Translations under genes and position numbers: made by a program | Notes under the pieces: generated by a model | Database searches by the model: none | Told to the model about the DNA's origin: nothing | Seen by the model: only the letters and a program-made list of their open reading frames with translations | Source of the DNA: a bacterium D16-51 | Lineage (GTDB): Bacteria > Bacillota > Clostridia > Lachnospirales > Lachnospiraceae | NCBI GenBank assembly: GCA_003612285.1 | Contig: RAYE01000001.1 | Span: 124,001-188,000 of the forward strand | Direction of reading: 5' to 3' | Length of the DNA: 64,000 nucleotides | Part shown: positions 16,616-26,700 of the stretch, in pieces | How the letters are laid out: every line of letters begins with the position of its first letter | How positions within the stretch are numbered: position 1 is the stretch's first letter

Positions 16616-18493
16616 ATGGAGTGGAAAACGGTTATCAGGAAACGTTTTATCAGAAATATGCTGCTGGCAGTATTTTGTATCCATTGGTTTGCTTGTATCT
16701 ATTGGTTTTTGGAAAATAAAGCAGTACAGGAGAAAGGCTATATTAATCGGTATCATCAGAACATAGAGGCTGTTTTACAGCAGTCTGATTCGATGAACCA
16801 GATTAGTATTTTCAAGGTGGCACATGGATTTTCTAAACGGAATATTGAAAAGACAGCAGACGATTACAAAAAACTTTTGAAAATTGAGCCGGTTTCTTTT
16901 GGCTATCAAGGGCTTATTGCTTTCTTCCGCTGTAATTTAGTACACTTTTTTGGGGTGCTTTCCGTCCTGCTGGCTGTGATTGCCCTTACGGACAGAAATG
17001 CGGTTGGGTTAAAGCATATGGCTTATGCTGCACGGGATGGAAGGGGAAGAAGGATATTTAGGAAGCTTCTTGCAATTATTTTGTGGTGTATGGCAGTTAC
17101 TGCTGCTTTATATGGAAGCGCATTTTTTATCAGCGGATGCATTTATGGGACAGACTATTTTTCTGCCTTGCAGTATCCTGTCCAGTCAATCCCAATATTT
17201 ATGGATGTTACATATGGCCTGAGCATAGGGGAGTTTTTACTTCTTTTCTTGTTGTACCGCTGCATGTTCCTTGTTATAACTGCACTTATTGTATGGAGTG
17301 TTTATTATTTTATAGATAATGTAATAATTGGGACGGCTGTATTGGGGGCCATGGCATTGGCAGAAGTTTTGCTTTATTCTGTGATAAAGGTAAATTCTCT
17401 ATTTTGTATATTAAAATATTGCAATTTGTGGTATCAGATAAAGGATAATTCTTTTTTTTCAGAATATGTGAATCTGAATTTTTTTTCTTATCCTGTTACG
17501 AAAGAGTTGATATCTACTGCCATTATCATAATAGTTTGCATGATATTAGCTTTTTGCAGTATCATGAAGGCAGTGATAACGTATCCATCTGTTTCCCGCC
17601 GCTTTAAAATGCCGTTTTCCTCTTTGCTGCTTTTGCTGCAGGAGCGTTTAAACAGCATGGGGTTTGAGGCATATAAATTATTGGTCAGCCAGAAAGGGAT
17701 TTTATTATTGCTCGCGCTTCTCTTTGTTTTTATAAAGCAGGCGGATTTTACTGATGTAATAGAATCTGGCGTCCAGGAAATGTATTGTTCTTTTATTGAA
17801 CGGTATGAAGGCGTTCCAACCGATGCTTCTGAACAGGAACTTGGACAGCTTGGCAGCTTTTTAGATGCGCTGGCAAAAGAGTATGAACAGGCAGTAAGCG
17901 ATTATGAAGCAGGGAAAATAGATGACAAGGCGTATGAAGAAATTCAATACAAGTGCAGCGCCTATCAGACGGAACAGATTTTTTACAGGGAAATTATGGT
18001 GCAGAGGGACTATTTAAAGTCCTTACAGGAAAAAAGGGGCATGGATGGCTGGTATATTAATTTATACTGTTATAACAGGCTGTTTAAAAACAGGCTGGAT
18101 TTGCAGGATTTTGTTTTTGCTGCAGGGATGCTTCTGCTTGTTTTTGGAGCCTTTTGGGAAGAAAAGATATCCAGGGCGGATGCTGTGCTTAGGCTTTGTA
18201 AATATGGGAGGCGGGAGCTGGACAGGAAAAAAGCCATCTTGTTAATAGGCATCACTGTTATTATGTTTGCAGTTGAAAATGTATTGGAAGCTGCTTCTAT
18301 ATATAAACTCTATGGAATTTCCGGGCTTTTTGCCCCGGTACAGAGTATTCCAAGGCTTTCAGCAGTTTTTTTTAGATGTAATATTTTACAGTTTATGGTA
18401 CTATTCTTTTTCCTGAAGCTGGCTGTTCTATTGCTTTTACTTTTGTCTGCTTTTGGGATTTTAAAAATAATCAGAAAGAAAACAGGCAGGTGA
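16616..18493 (+). CDS. Multi-pass membrane protein, ABC-2-type permease
   Basis: The 625-residue protein has two similar halves, each with a membrane helix near its start ('FIRNMLLAVFCIHWFACIYWFL'; later 'LLVSQKGILLLLALLFVFIKQ'), a 100-150-residue outer loop, and a helix cluster. The gene starts six bases after the lipoprotein stop, and the ATPase follows after four bases, so the three are an operon. The topology is that of ABC-2 exporter permeases. The substrate is unknown. Confidence 0.75.
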   Translation: MEWKTVIRKRFIRNMLLAVFCIHWFACIYWFLENKAVQEKGYINRYHQNIEAVLQQSDSMNQISIFKVAHGFSKRNIEKTADDYKKLLKIEPVSFGYQGLIAFFRCNLVHFFGVLSVLLAVIALTDRNAVGLKHMAYAARDGRGRRIFRKLLAIILWCMAVTAALYGSAFFISGCIYGTDYFSALQYPVQSIPIFMDVTYGLSIGEFLLLFLLYRCMFLVITALIVWSVYYFIDNVIIGTAVLGAMALAEVLLYSVIKVNSLFCILKYCNLWYQIKDNSFFSEYVNLNFFSYPVTKELISTAIIIIVCMILAFCSIMKAVITYPSVSRRFKMPFSSLLLLLQERLNSMGFEAYKLLVSQKGILLLLALLFVFIKQADFTDVIESGVQEMYCSFIERYEGVPTDASEQELGQLGSFLDALAKEYEQAVSDYEAGKIDDKAYEEIQYKCSAYQTEQIFYREIMVQRDYLKSLQEKRGMDGWYINLYCYNRLFKNRLDLQDFVFAAGMLLLVFGAFWEEKISRADAVLRLCKYGRRELDRKKAILLIGITVIMFAVENVLEAASIYKLYGISGLFAPVQSIPRLSAVFFRCNILQFMVLFFFLKLAVLLLLLLSAFGILKIIRKKTGR

Positions 18494-18497
18494 TTAA

Positions 18498-19361
18498 ATG
18501 CAGTTAATGGTTCAAAATCTTAAAAAAGATTATGGGAAAACACATGCCCTTTCCGGGATATCGATTACTTTTACCCCTGGCCTGTATGGTCTTTTGGGGC
18601 CGAATGGCGCTGGGAAAAGCACGTTGATTAACCTGATTACGGACAATATTGCAAGGCAGGAAGGGGAAATCCTTTTCGATGGGACGGATATTAAAACGCT
18701 GGGAAAGAGTTACAGGGCTGTTGTTGGGTATATGCCGCAGACACAGGGATTTTATAATGATTTCAGTGTTTATGCTTTCCTGATGTATATTTCCAGGCTT
18801 AAAGGGCTAAAAAAAGAGAAGGCAAAGGAGCGTTCTTTTGAATTGATGGAAGCGTTTCACTTGCAGGACAAGCGGAGAGTGCGGATAGACGGCCTTTCCG
18901 GCGGGATGAAGCAGCGCCTGATGCTTGCGCAGGCATTATTAAACGACCCTAAAATATTGATACTGGATGAACCGACAGCAGGCGTAGACCCACAGGAGAG
19001 AATCCGCATAAGAAATTATATCAGCATGATAGCAGAGGGGCGGATTGTTATTGTGGCAACTCATATCGTATCGGATGTAGAGGCGATTGCAAATGAAATC
19101 TATTTGATAGGAAATGGGAAAGTGATTAAAAATGGTACGCCGGGACAGCTGATACAGGATGTATCAGAAAAAGTCTATGATATTTCGGCAGATTATGATA
19201 AACTTAAAGAAATCCAGGAAAAATATATTGTCAGTAATATTAACAGCAGGGAAGACGGCGTCCACATAAAAATTGTTGCCGATACTCCGCCGGAAGGGTA
19301 TGATTATAGCAGATGCCCGGCGAATTTAGAAGATGTATATCTGGATACATTTAGCAGTTAG
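18498..19361 (+). CDS. ABC exporter ATPase, CcmA/NatA type
   Basis: The 287-residue ATPase has Walker A GPNGAGKST (about residues 37-45), signature LSGGMKQR, Walker B ILILDEPTAGVDP and H-loop 'ATHIVSD'. A C-terminal ~60-residue extension is usual for drug or bacteriocin exporters. It is coupled to the permease four bases upstream. The final residues (RCPANLEDVYLDTFS) are the typical end of NatA/BcrA-like proteins. Confidence 0.9.
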   Translation: MQLMVQNLKKDYGKTHALSGISITFTPGLYGLLGPNGAGKSTLINLITDNIARQEGEILFDGTDIKTLGKSYRAVVGYMPQTQGFYNDFSVYAFLMYISRLKGLKKEKAKERSFELMEAFHLQDKRRVRIDGLSGGMKQRLMLAQALLNDPKILILDEPTAGVDPQERIRIRNYISMIAEGRIVIVATHIVSDVEAIANEIYLIGNGKVIKNGTPGQLIQDVSEKVYDISADYDKLKEIQEKYIVSNINSREDGVHIKIVADTPPEGYDYSRCPANLEDVYLDTFSS

Positions 19362-19382
19362 GGAGTTTTCAAACACGCTGTA

Positions 19383-19546
19383 CTAGTATAACCCAATTTA
19401 ATTACCTTATCTTTTGGTGAGGATGCTTTTTTGAGAGTGCAGGTGTAAAAACGTAGGCGTAGCGGGCTACGCTGAGGATTTTACGCCTGTGCTATCGGGA
19501 AAGCAGACCAGCAAAAGGTATGGCTAATTAAAATGGGTTATACTAG
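19383..19546. repeat. 164-bp nested inverted repeat, MITE-like, flanked by CTAG
   Basis: The outer arms CTAGTATAACCCAATTTAAT (19383 on) and ATTAAAATGGGTTATACTAG (to 19546) are near-perfect inverted copies and continue inward through CTTTTGG/CAAAAGG. Inside are CAGGTGTAAAA/TTTTACGCCTG and GCGTAGC/GCTACGC. The whole can fold into one long hairpin. CTAG at both borders could be a 4-bp target duplication or just part of the arms. Confidence 0.75.
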
Positions 19547-19575
19547 ACACAATACTTTGGAAAGGAAGTGTTTCT

Positions 19576-20133
19576 ATGCCAGCATTAGCACAAGAAGAAA
19601 TCTATACTATTAATGACATTTATGCTCTCCCGGATGGAGAGCGTGCAGAACTGATTGATGGACAAATATATATGATGGCGCCACCCAGCCGAAAGCATCA
19701 AACAATAGCGAGGGAACTTTTTTCTTCCATAAATTCCTACATTAAGTCAAAAGGTGGTTCCTGTGAGCCTTTTTTTGCACCATTTGCTGTATTTCTGGAT
19801 AAAGATGATACAAACTATGTCGAGCCGGACATATCCGTAATCTGTGATAAATCAAAGCTCACTGACAGAGGCTGTTTTGGTGCGCCAGACTGGATTATAG
19901 AAATTGTCTCCCCTGCCAGCAGGCGTATGGATTATTTTACAAAGCTCTTTAAATACCGTACTGCAGGCGTCAGAGAATACTGGATTGTTGACCAGGAAAA
20001 GAACCGTATCCTTGTTTACAACTTTGAATCAGAAGATGCCGGAGATTATACTTTTGCTGATTTTGTAAAGGCCGGCATCTACGATGATCTGCTTATCAAC
20101 TTCTCAAATATCGCTGACTTGCTGAATATTTAA
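19576..20133 (+). CDS. Uma2-family (DUF820) endonuclease-fold protein
   Basis: The 185-residue protein has the Uma2 signature: 'TINDIYALPDGERAELIDGQIYMM' at the start, then 'VEPDISVICD', 'DWIIEIVSPASRRMDYFTK', and 'YWIVDQEKNRILVY'. These supply the D..E.K core of the PD-(D/E)XK fold. Uma2 proteins are numerous in some bacteria and their role is not settled. GGAAGTG precedes the ATG. It stands alone next to a mobile-looking repeat. Confidence 0.88.
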   Translation: MPALAQEEIYTINDIYALPDGERAELIDGQIYMMAPPSRKHQTIARELFSSINSYIKSKGGSCEPFFAPFAVFLDKDDTNYVEPDISVICDKSKLTDRGCFGAPDWIIEIVSPASRRMDYFTKLFKYRTAGVREYWIVDQEKNRILVYNFESEDAGDYTFADFVKAGIYDDLLINFSNIADLLNI

Positions 20134-20137
20134 CCCC

Positions 20138-20169
20138 AAAAGGCGTATGCGCTGCTGCATATGCCTTTT
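20138..20169. terminator. Hairpin after the Uma2 gene
   Basis: AAAAGGC-TATGC pairs with GCATA-GCCTTTT around GCTGCT, four bases after the stop. The T tract is short, so termination strength is uncertain. Confidence 0.6.
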
Positions 20170-20247
20170 GTAATATCTGCTGCCAGTTTGAAAGGTATAG
20201 AAAATAAAGTATCTTTGACTCTTTCATGTGGCAGCTTCCTTTGGTTG

Positions 20248-20276
20248 TTGAAAACATATTCTTCCTGTGATATGAT
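20248..20276 (+). promoter_or_regulatory. Housekeeping promoter for murB and the genes behind it
   Basis: TTGAAA (20248-20253) and TATGAT (20271-20276) are 17 bases apart, 87 bases before the murB start. Confidence 0.7.
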
Positions 20277-20363
20277 AGATAAAGTTTTTGGAAGATTCCT
20301 AAGGAATTTTTTGCATGTTTTCTGCAAAAAATAGCATATGATATATGGGAAGGAAGTGATAAG

Positions 20364-21362
20364 TTGTTCCAGATAGAAGAATTATGCCGTATTGCAGGGA
20401 AGGAAAATGTGGCATGTGACGAGCTGCTTTCTAAGCATACTACATTCCGTATTGGAGGGAGGGCGAAATATTTTGTAAGCCCTCTTTATATAGAAGATTT
20501 TGTGGAAGCAGTTGCTTATATACGGAAGGAAAAGCAGCCATATTTTATTTTTGGAAATGGAAGCAATCTTTTAGCATATGATAAAGGGTATGACGGGGTG
20601 GTTCTGGCAACGCATATGCCAAACAGGGAGATTGAAGAGGCGGAAGGAAAGGTGGCGATGGACGCCCTTGTCTTTATGCCTCCAGGAGACATACGGAGGA
20701 AGCAGTTTTCGGAGTTAGAAAGCAGCGGGGAATTGTCGCAGAAGACTTTTGTGTTTGCCGGAAGCGGGATTATGCTTTCCGGTATGGCAAACAGGGTAGG
20801 AAAAAAGGGGCTTGCCGGTTTTGAATTTGCCAGCGGGATTCCCGGGACTTTAGGGGGCGCTGTAACAATGAATGCCGGGGCATATGGCGGTGAAATCAAG
20901 GACAGGATTCTTGGGGCAATGCTTTTGTTTCCGGATGGGACAAGGCGGTACTGTCATAAAGATGAACTGGAGCTTGGTTATCGGACCAGCCTGATCCAGA
21001 AGGATTCCCTTGTTGTTTTGTGGGCGCTTTTTGCTTTTGGGGAAGGGGATGTATCGGAAATTGTGCAGAAAATGCAGGAGCTTAATGCACGGCGGAAAGA
21101 GAAGCAGCCGCTGCAGTATGGCAGCGCTGGCAGCACATTTAAAAGGCCGGAAGGCCATTTTGCGGGAAAATTGATTGAAGACGCCGGGCTGCGAGGATTC
21201 CGGGTCGGAGATGTGATGGTTTCAGAGAAGCATTGTGGGTTTGTGGTAAATGTGGGCGATGGGACATATGATGAGGCAAGACAGGTGATTGAACATGTGC
21301 AAAAGACAGTCCAGGAAAAGTTTGGCGTTTGGCTGGAAACGGAAGTAAAGTTAGTGGAATAG
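20364..21362 (+). CDS. murB: UDP-N-acetylenolpyruvoylglucosamine reductase
   Basis: MurB uses FAD and NADPH to reduce UDP-GlcNAc-enolpyruvate to UDP-MurNAc in the cytoplasm. Visible are 'TTFRIGGRAKYF', FAD-binding 'FGNGSNLLAYDKGYDG', 'GSGIMLSGMANRVGKKGLAG', 'FASGIPGTLGGAVTMNAGAY', 'GYRTSLIQ' and the catalytic-Ser loop 'YGSAGSTFKRP' with final 'WLETEVKLVE'. The start is TTG at 20364 behind GGAAGTG. An extra ~30-residue segment (MPNREIEE to QKTF, about 92-130) precedes the 'FAGSG' strand. murB next to rapZ is a common Clostridia arrangement. Confidence 0.95.
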   Translation: MFQIEELCRIAGKENVACDELLSKHTTFRIGGRAKYFVSPLYIEDFVEAVAYIRKEKQPYFIFGNGSNLLAYDKGYDGVVLATHMPNREIEEAEGKVAMDALVFMPPGDIRRKQFSELESSGELSQKTFVFAGSGIMLSGMANRVGKKGLAGFEFASGIPGTLGGAVTMNAGAYGGEIKDRILGAMLLFPDGTRRYCHKDELELGYRTSLIQKDSLVVLWALFAFGEGDVSEIVQKMQELNARRKEKQPLQYGSAGSTFKRPEGHFAGKLIEDAGLRGFRVGDVMVSEKHCGFVVNVGDGTYDEARQVIEHVQKTVQEKFGVWLETEVKLVE

Positions 21363-21457
21363 CGCAGAAGCAAAGTTATCAGGATAGTGCAGTGCCTGGC
21401 GAAAAAGAAGCAGGTTTGGTAAAGAACAGTACGGCAGAAGAAGGGGCGGTGTTTTAT

Positions 21458-22315
21458 ATGATTCGTTTTGTGATAGTAACAGGGATGTCAGGGGCTGGGA
21501 GAAGCTCTGTTTTAAAGATGTTAGAGGATATGGGGTATTTTTGCATTGATAACCTTCCAGTGCGTTTGGTACCAAAGCTGACCAAGGTATTCATTGGGGA
21601 ATATAAGTCGATTGACAAGGTAGTACTTGGGATTGATATCCGCAATTTGCAGGGGCTGTCAGAACTTGGGGATATGCTGGAGGCAATGAAGGAATCTGGT
21701 TACCGTTATGAAGTCCTGTTTTTGGATGCAGACAACAGCGTATTGGTAAAGCGGTACAAGGAAACGCGGAGAAACCATCCTCTTGCTTTGCAGGGGCGTG
21801 TGGACAGGGCAATTGAGGCAGAGCGCAAGGAACTGGCGCCGATTAAAGAAATGGCAGACTATATCCTGGATACAAGCCATATGTTAATCCGTGATTTAAA
21901 ACAGGAGATAGATAAAATTTTTCTGGATAATGGGGAATACAGAAGCTTTTTTGTGACAGTTTTATCTTTTGGGTTTAAATATGGGATTCCGTCAGATTCT
22001 GATTTGGTGTTTGACGTCCGTTTCCTGCCAAATCCTTATTATATTCCAGAGTTAAAGCATTTAACAGGGAATGACAGGGAAGTTTACGACTATGTGATGA
22101 CATCCGGGCAGGCAATGATTTTTTTGAACCAGCTTTATGATATGATAAAATTTTTGATTCCGAACTACATCCTGGAGGGGAAAAACCAGATTGTGATCAG
22201 TATTGGCTGTACTGGCGGAAAACACCGATCTGTAACGATTGCCAATGCCCTGGCAGAGAAGATGCAGGAGCTGCCGTATGGTTTAAAGGCAGAACACAGG
22301 GATATTGGAAAATGA
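21458..22315 (+). CDS. rapZ: RapZ/YvcJ-family nucleotide-binding protein
   Basis: RapZ-type P-loop proteins bind nucleotides and, in E. coli, control GlmS through small RNAs; in Firmicutes YvcJ affects competence. The start at 21458 (MIRFVIVTGMSGAG) follows AAGGGGCGG. The 285-residue product has a P-loop near residues 9-17, 'YFCIDNLPVRLVPKL', and the C-terminal motifs 'FLPNPYYIPELK' and 'SIGCTGGKHRSVTIAN'. The P-loop reads GMSGAGRSS, with Arg where Lys is expected. The gene overlaps no neighbour and is 19 bases before whiA. Confidence 0.93.
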   Translation: MIRFVIVTGMSGAGRSSVLKMLEDMGYFCIDNLPVRLVPKLTKVFIGEYKSIDKVVLGIDIRNLQGLSELGDMLEAMKESGYRYEVLFLDADNSVLVKRYKETRRNHPLALQGRVDRAIEAERKELAPIKEMADYILDTSHMLIRDLKQEIDKIFLDNGEYRSFFVTVLSFGFKYGIPSDSDLVFDVRFLPNPYYIPELKHLTGNDREVYDYVMTSGQAMIFLNQLYDMIKFLIPNYILEGKNQIVISIGCTGGKHRSVTIANALAEKMQELPYGLKAEHRDIGK

Positions 22316-22334
22316 AAATACCAGAGGGGGAGCT

Positions 22335-23297
22335 ATGTCATTTTCAAGCAGGGTAAAAGAAGAACTGGCGCGGCAGGAAAGCAGGGGAAGACATTGCTGC
22401 ATTGCTGAATTTGCGGCAATTTTTATACTATGTGGAAAAATTAAAAGCGACAAATGTAAAAAAAACTACTTACAAATTGATACAGAGAACTTGACAGTTG
22501 CGCAAAAATCTTATATCTTATTAAAGAAAACATTTCAAGTACAGATTGAAGTTGCGGTTCATAATCACAATATTCGGTCTTCTGGCGTAAGTTTTTCTCT
22601 AATAGTGAAGAGACATCAGGATGTAATACTCGTTCTTAAGGCACTGAAAATAATGGAGGAAGATGGAAGTTTGTGGGGAGATTTCCAGAAAATCCATCAG
22701 AGGTTAGTGCAAAACACCTGCTGCAAGAGGGCGTACTTAAGAGGAAGTTTTTTGGTGGCGGGTTCTGTGACGAATCCGGAAAAGGCGTACCATCTGGAAA
22801 TTGCCGTGTTGTCGGGGCAGTATGCCATTCAGTTAAAAGAGCTGATGGCAGATTTTGGGATGGAGGCTAAGATAGTAGAGCGTAAAAAGTATCATGTCCT
22901 TTATATTAAGGAAGGTTCGCAGATTGTGGATTTCCTTAATGTAATAGAAGCGCATATTGCCTTAATGGAACTGGAAAATGTACGGATTGTAAAAGAAGTC
23001 CGCAATTCAGTGAACCGGCAGGTAAATTGTGAGACAGCCAATATTAGTAAAACAGTTACGGCTGCTGCAAGGCAGATTGAAGATATCAGGTATTTGCAAT
23101 GTAAAATGGGGTTTAGCCAGTTAGCAGACGGGCTTCGCGAAGTGGCAGAGCTTAGGTTGGATTATCCGGACAGTTCCCTGCAGGAGTTAGGGAAGATGCT
23201 TACCGTGCCAATTGGCAAGTCAGGAGTGAACCATCGTTTGCGGAAAATCGGCAGGATTGCTGAACAGTTACGGGAAAAGAATGGTGATATTTCTTAG
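22335..23297 (+). CDS. whiA: WhiA, DNA-binding protein
   Basis: WhiA combines a LAGLIDADG homing-endonuclease-like domain with a C-terminal helix-turn-helix and influences cell division and chromosome segregation. Start at 22335 (MSFSSRVKEELAR) after AGAGGGGGAG. Landmarks are 'CCIAEFAAIFILCGKI', 'CCKRAYLRGSFLVAGSVT', 'YHLEIAVLSGQYA' and the HTH 'LADGLREVAELRLDYPDSSL' with 'GKSGVNHRLRKI'. Its place between rapZ and crh mirrors the Bacillus yvcJ-yvcK-whiA-crh operon, except that yvcK is missing. Confidence 0.95.
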   Translation: MSFSSRVKEELARQESRGRHCCIAEFAAIFILCGKIKSDKCKKNYLQIDTENLTVAQKSYILLKKTFQVQIEVAVHNHNIRSSGVSFSLIVKRHQDVILVLKALKIMEEDGSLWGDFQKIHQRLVQNTCCKRAYLRGSFLVAGSVTNPEKAYHLEIAVLSGQYAIQLKELMADFGMEAKIVERKKYHVLYIKEGSQIVDFLNVIEAHIALMELENVRIVKEVRNSVNRQVNCETANISKTVTAAARQIEDIRYLQCKMGFSQLADGLREVAELRLDYPDSSLQELGKMLTVPIGKSGVNHRLRKIGRIAEQLREKNGDIS

Positions 23298-23312
23298 AAG
23301 GAGGATTTAACG

Positions 23313-23573
23313 ATGATCACAAAAAAAATCAGAATCCAGATTAAAAATGGATTAGAGGCTAGACCGGTTGCAGTTCTTGTACAAGTGGCAAGCCAGTTTG
23401 ACAGCAGTATCTATGTTGAATGTGGCAATAAGAAGGTAAATGCAAAGAGTATAATGGGAATGATGGCATTGGGGCTGGATGCAGGAGAAGAAGTAGTTGT
23501 TTCCGCAGATGGGGATGACGAGTCAAATGCTATGGCAGATATTGAAAAATTTTTAAGTGCCGTAAAGGCATAA
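23313..23573 (+). CDS. crh: HPr-like regulatory protein Crh (Glu at residue 15)
   Basis: The 86-residue protein has the HPr fold, but residue 15, the phosphorylated His of HPr, is Glu (NGLEARPVAVLVQ). The regulatory Ser46 site is kept (VNAKSIMGMMAL). Bacillus Crh likewise lacks His15 (Gln there) and works only through Ser46-P with CcpA. The position directly after whiA matches crh, so I call it Crh rather than PtsH. It cannot carry phosphate in the PTS. A negatively charged Glu might mimic P-His, which is speculative. Confidence 0.85.
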   Translation: MITKKIRIQIKNGLEARPVAVLVQVASQFDSSIYVECGNKKVNAKSIMGMMALGLDAGEEVVVSADGDDESNAMADIEKFLSAVKA

Positions 23574-23586
23574 AACATATTGTTTA

Positions 23587-23625
23587 GAAGGGGCTTCTGC
23601 ATGGTTTGTGCGGCGCCCCTTCTTT
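23587..23625 (+). terminator. Probable terminator after crh
   Basis: GAAGGGGC pairs with GCCCCTTC across a 19-base loop, followed by TTTG. The next gene, dnaE, starts 76 bases on. Confidence 0.6.
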
Positions 23626-23700
23626 GTAAGTCATGCGTATTGTAATGTAATGGCGTATGCGCGTCAGTGCAGGCAGTGCGTATATAAAAAGGGGGAAAGT

Positions 23701-26700
23701 ATGGAATTTGCCCATTTACATGTGCATACAGAATATTCTCTGTTAGATGGTTCCTGCAAGATAAAAGAGCTGGTCTGCCGTGCAAAAGAATTGGGGATGG
23801 GGCATATTGCAATTACAGACCATGGGAACATGTATGGCGTAATAGATTTTTACCGTGCGGCAAAGGAAGCAGGCATTAACCCGGTGATTGGATGCGAGGT
23901 ATATGTAGCGCCTGGTTCCCGCTTTGACAGGGAGGTTTCCAAAGGGGAAGAGCGGTATAACCATCTTGTGCTTTTGGCAGAGAATAACCAGGGGTATGCA
24001 AATTTGATAAAAATCGTATCAATTGGTTTTACAGAAGGGTTTTATTATAAACCGCGTGTTGATTACGAAATATTGGAAAAGTACCATGAGGGGATTATTG
24101 CATTAAGCGCCTGCCTTGCAGGCGCTGTTGCGGCCAGCCTAAGAAGAGGGCTTTATGAACAGGCGAAGCAGGAAGCGCTCCGTCTTTCTTCTATATTTGG
24201 AAAAGATAATTTTTTCCTGGAGCTGCAGGATCATGGGATTGCTGAGCAGAAGACGGTGAACCAGGGCCTGCTTCGGATGGCGCAGGAAACGGGCCTGGGG
24301 TTAGCTGCAACAAATGACGTACATTATATTATGGACAGTGATGCAGAGCCGCATGATATCCTTCTTTGCATCCAGACAAAAAAACTGGTGAAGGACGAAG
24401 ACCGTATGCGGTACGAGGGCGGCCAATTTTACTTGAAATCACCGGAAGAGATGGCGGCTTTATTTCCTTATGCGCAGCAGGCGGTGGAAAATACAGTAAA
24501 AATTGCCAAACGGTGCCAGGTGGAAATTACATTTGGGGAATATAAGCTGCCGCATTTTGATGTGCCGGATGGGTATACATCCTGGGAATACCTGAAAAAA
24601 CTCTGTAAAGAGGGGCTTGTAAGGTGTTATGGGAAGGATGCCGTCCATCATGTACAAAGGCTGGCACAGGAATTAGAAGTTATCTGTAAAATGGGATTTG
24701 TGGATTATTTCCTGATTGTATGGGATTTTATTCGGTTTGCAAGGGAGCGTAATATCAGTGTTGGGCCGGGGCGGGGCTCGGCGGCAGGGAGTATTGTATC
24801 TTATACGCTTGGAATTACAAACATTGACCCAATCCGTTATAACCTTCTGTTTGAGCGTTTCCTGAACCCTGAGCGCGTTACGATGCCGGATATTGATATT
24901 GACTTTTGTTATGAACGCCGTCCGGAGGTAATTGATTATGTAGTGCAGAAATATGGGGAAGACCATGTAGTGCAGATTGTTACGTTTGGTACTATGGCGG
25001 CAAGGAATGCAATCCGGGATGTTGGGCGTGTGCTGGATTTCCCATATAATTATGTAGATACGATTGCAAAGGCAGTCCCGACGGAACTGGGCATTACGAT
25101 TGATAAAGCGTTAAAAAGGAATCCAGAGTTAAAGGCAGTCTATGATACAGATGAGCAGGCAAAAGGGCTGATTGATATGTCCAGACGCCTGGAGGGTCTT
25201 CCAAGGCATATTTCTATCCATGCTGCCGGAGTTTTAATCAGCCCTAAACCGGTAGATGAGTATATTCCGCTTTCCAAGGCGGCTGACGGGACGGTGACGA
25301 CACAGTTTACCATGACGACATTGGAAGAACTTGGGCTTTTAAAAATGGATTTTCTGGGGCTTCGGACATTGACTGTGATCCAGGATGCGGCGCGCCTTGC
25401 CGGGATTTTTGATGATGCTACAATGAACATTGACGAAAGGATGATGAAGATTGATTTTGAAGACAAAAATGTCTTTGACATGATTTCTTCTGGCCGTACA
25501 GAAGGGGTGTTCCAGTTAGAAAGCGGCGGGATGAAGCGTTTTATGAAGGAATTAAAGCCGCAGAATATGGAAGATATCATTGCAGGGATATCCTTATACC
25601 GTCCGGGGCCGATGGATTATATTCCGCAATATATAGCGGGGAAGTCTAACAGGGATAATGTTACCTATGACTGCCCGCAATTAGAGCCGATTTTGGAGCC
25701 GACCTATGGGTGTATTGTCTATCAGGAGCAGGTAATGCAGATTGTACGGAATCTTGCAGGGTACAGTTTTGGCCGGAGCGATTTGGTACGGAGGGCAATG
25801 GCAAAGAAAAAAGCGTCTGTTATGGCAGCAGAACGCCAGAATTTTGTCTATGGCAATGAAGAAGAAGGGGTAAAAGGGTGTGTTGCAAATGGCATTCCTG
25901 AAGAAGTCGCCAATAAAATTTATGACGATATGACAGAGTTTGCAAAGTATGCTTTTAATAAATCCCATGCGGCCGCTTATGCAGTTGTGGCATATCAGAC
26001 GGCATGGCTGAAATATTATTACCCATTAGAGTTTATGGCGGCATTAATGACGTCTGTAAAGGACCATAACAGCAAAGTTTTGGAATATGCTATGACATGC
26101 CGCCAGATGGATATTGAAATACTTGGACCAGATATCAATGAAGGCTTTTCAGAATTTTCTGTATCCAATGGAAAAATACGTTTTGGCATGTCTGCGATAA
26201 AGGGAATCGGTACAACTGTGATTGAAGCGATTGTGCAGGAAAGGGAAAAGAATGGCCTTTTCACTTCTATGGAAGATTTTATGGAGCGTCTTTCTACGAA
26301 AGAAGTAAATAAGCATACAATTGAAAATTTCATAAAGTCGGGGGCGTTTGACTGCTTAGAAGGTACCAGGAAGCAGAAATTACAGGTTTACCAGACGATG
26401 CTTGATAATATTGCACGTGAGAAAAAGGACAGCATGGAAGGGCAGATGTCGCTGTTTGATATGGGGGATGAGGAGCTTACCAGAGCAAACCAGATAGAAT
26501 ATCCTGACGTTGGAGAGTTTGAAAAGGGGGAGTACCTGGCATATGAGAAAGAGATGCTGGGGATATATGTTAGCGGGCATCCCCTGGAAGAATACCTGGG
26601 GCTGATGCATAAAAACTGTACCAGGACTTCAAAGGACTTTCTGACGGATGAAGAGGGGGAACAGCCAGGGACAGCTGAGGTACAGGATGGGGAAACGGTT

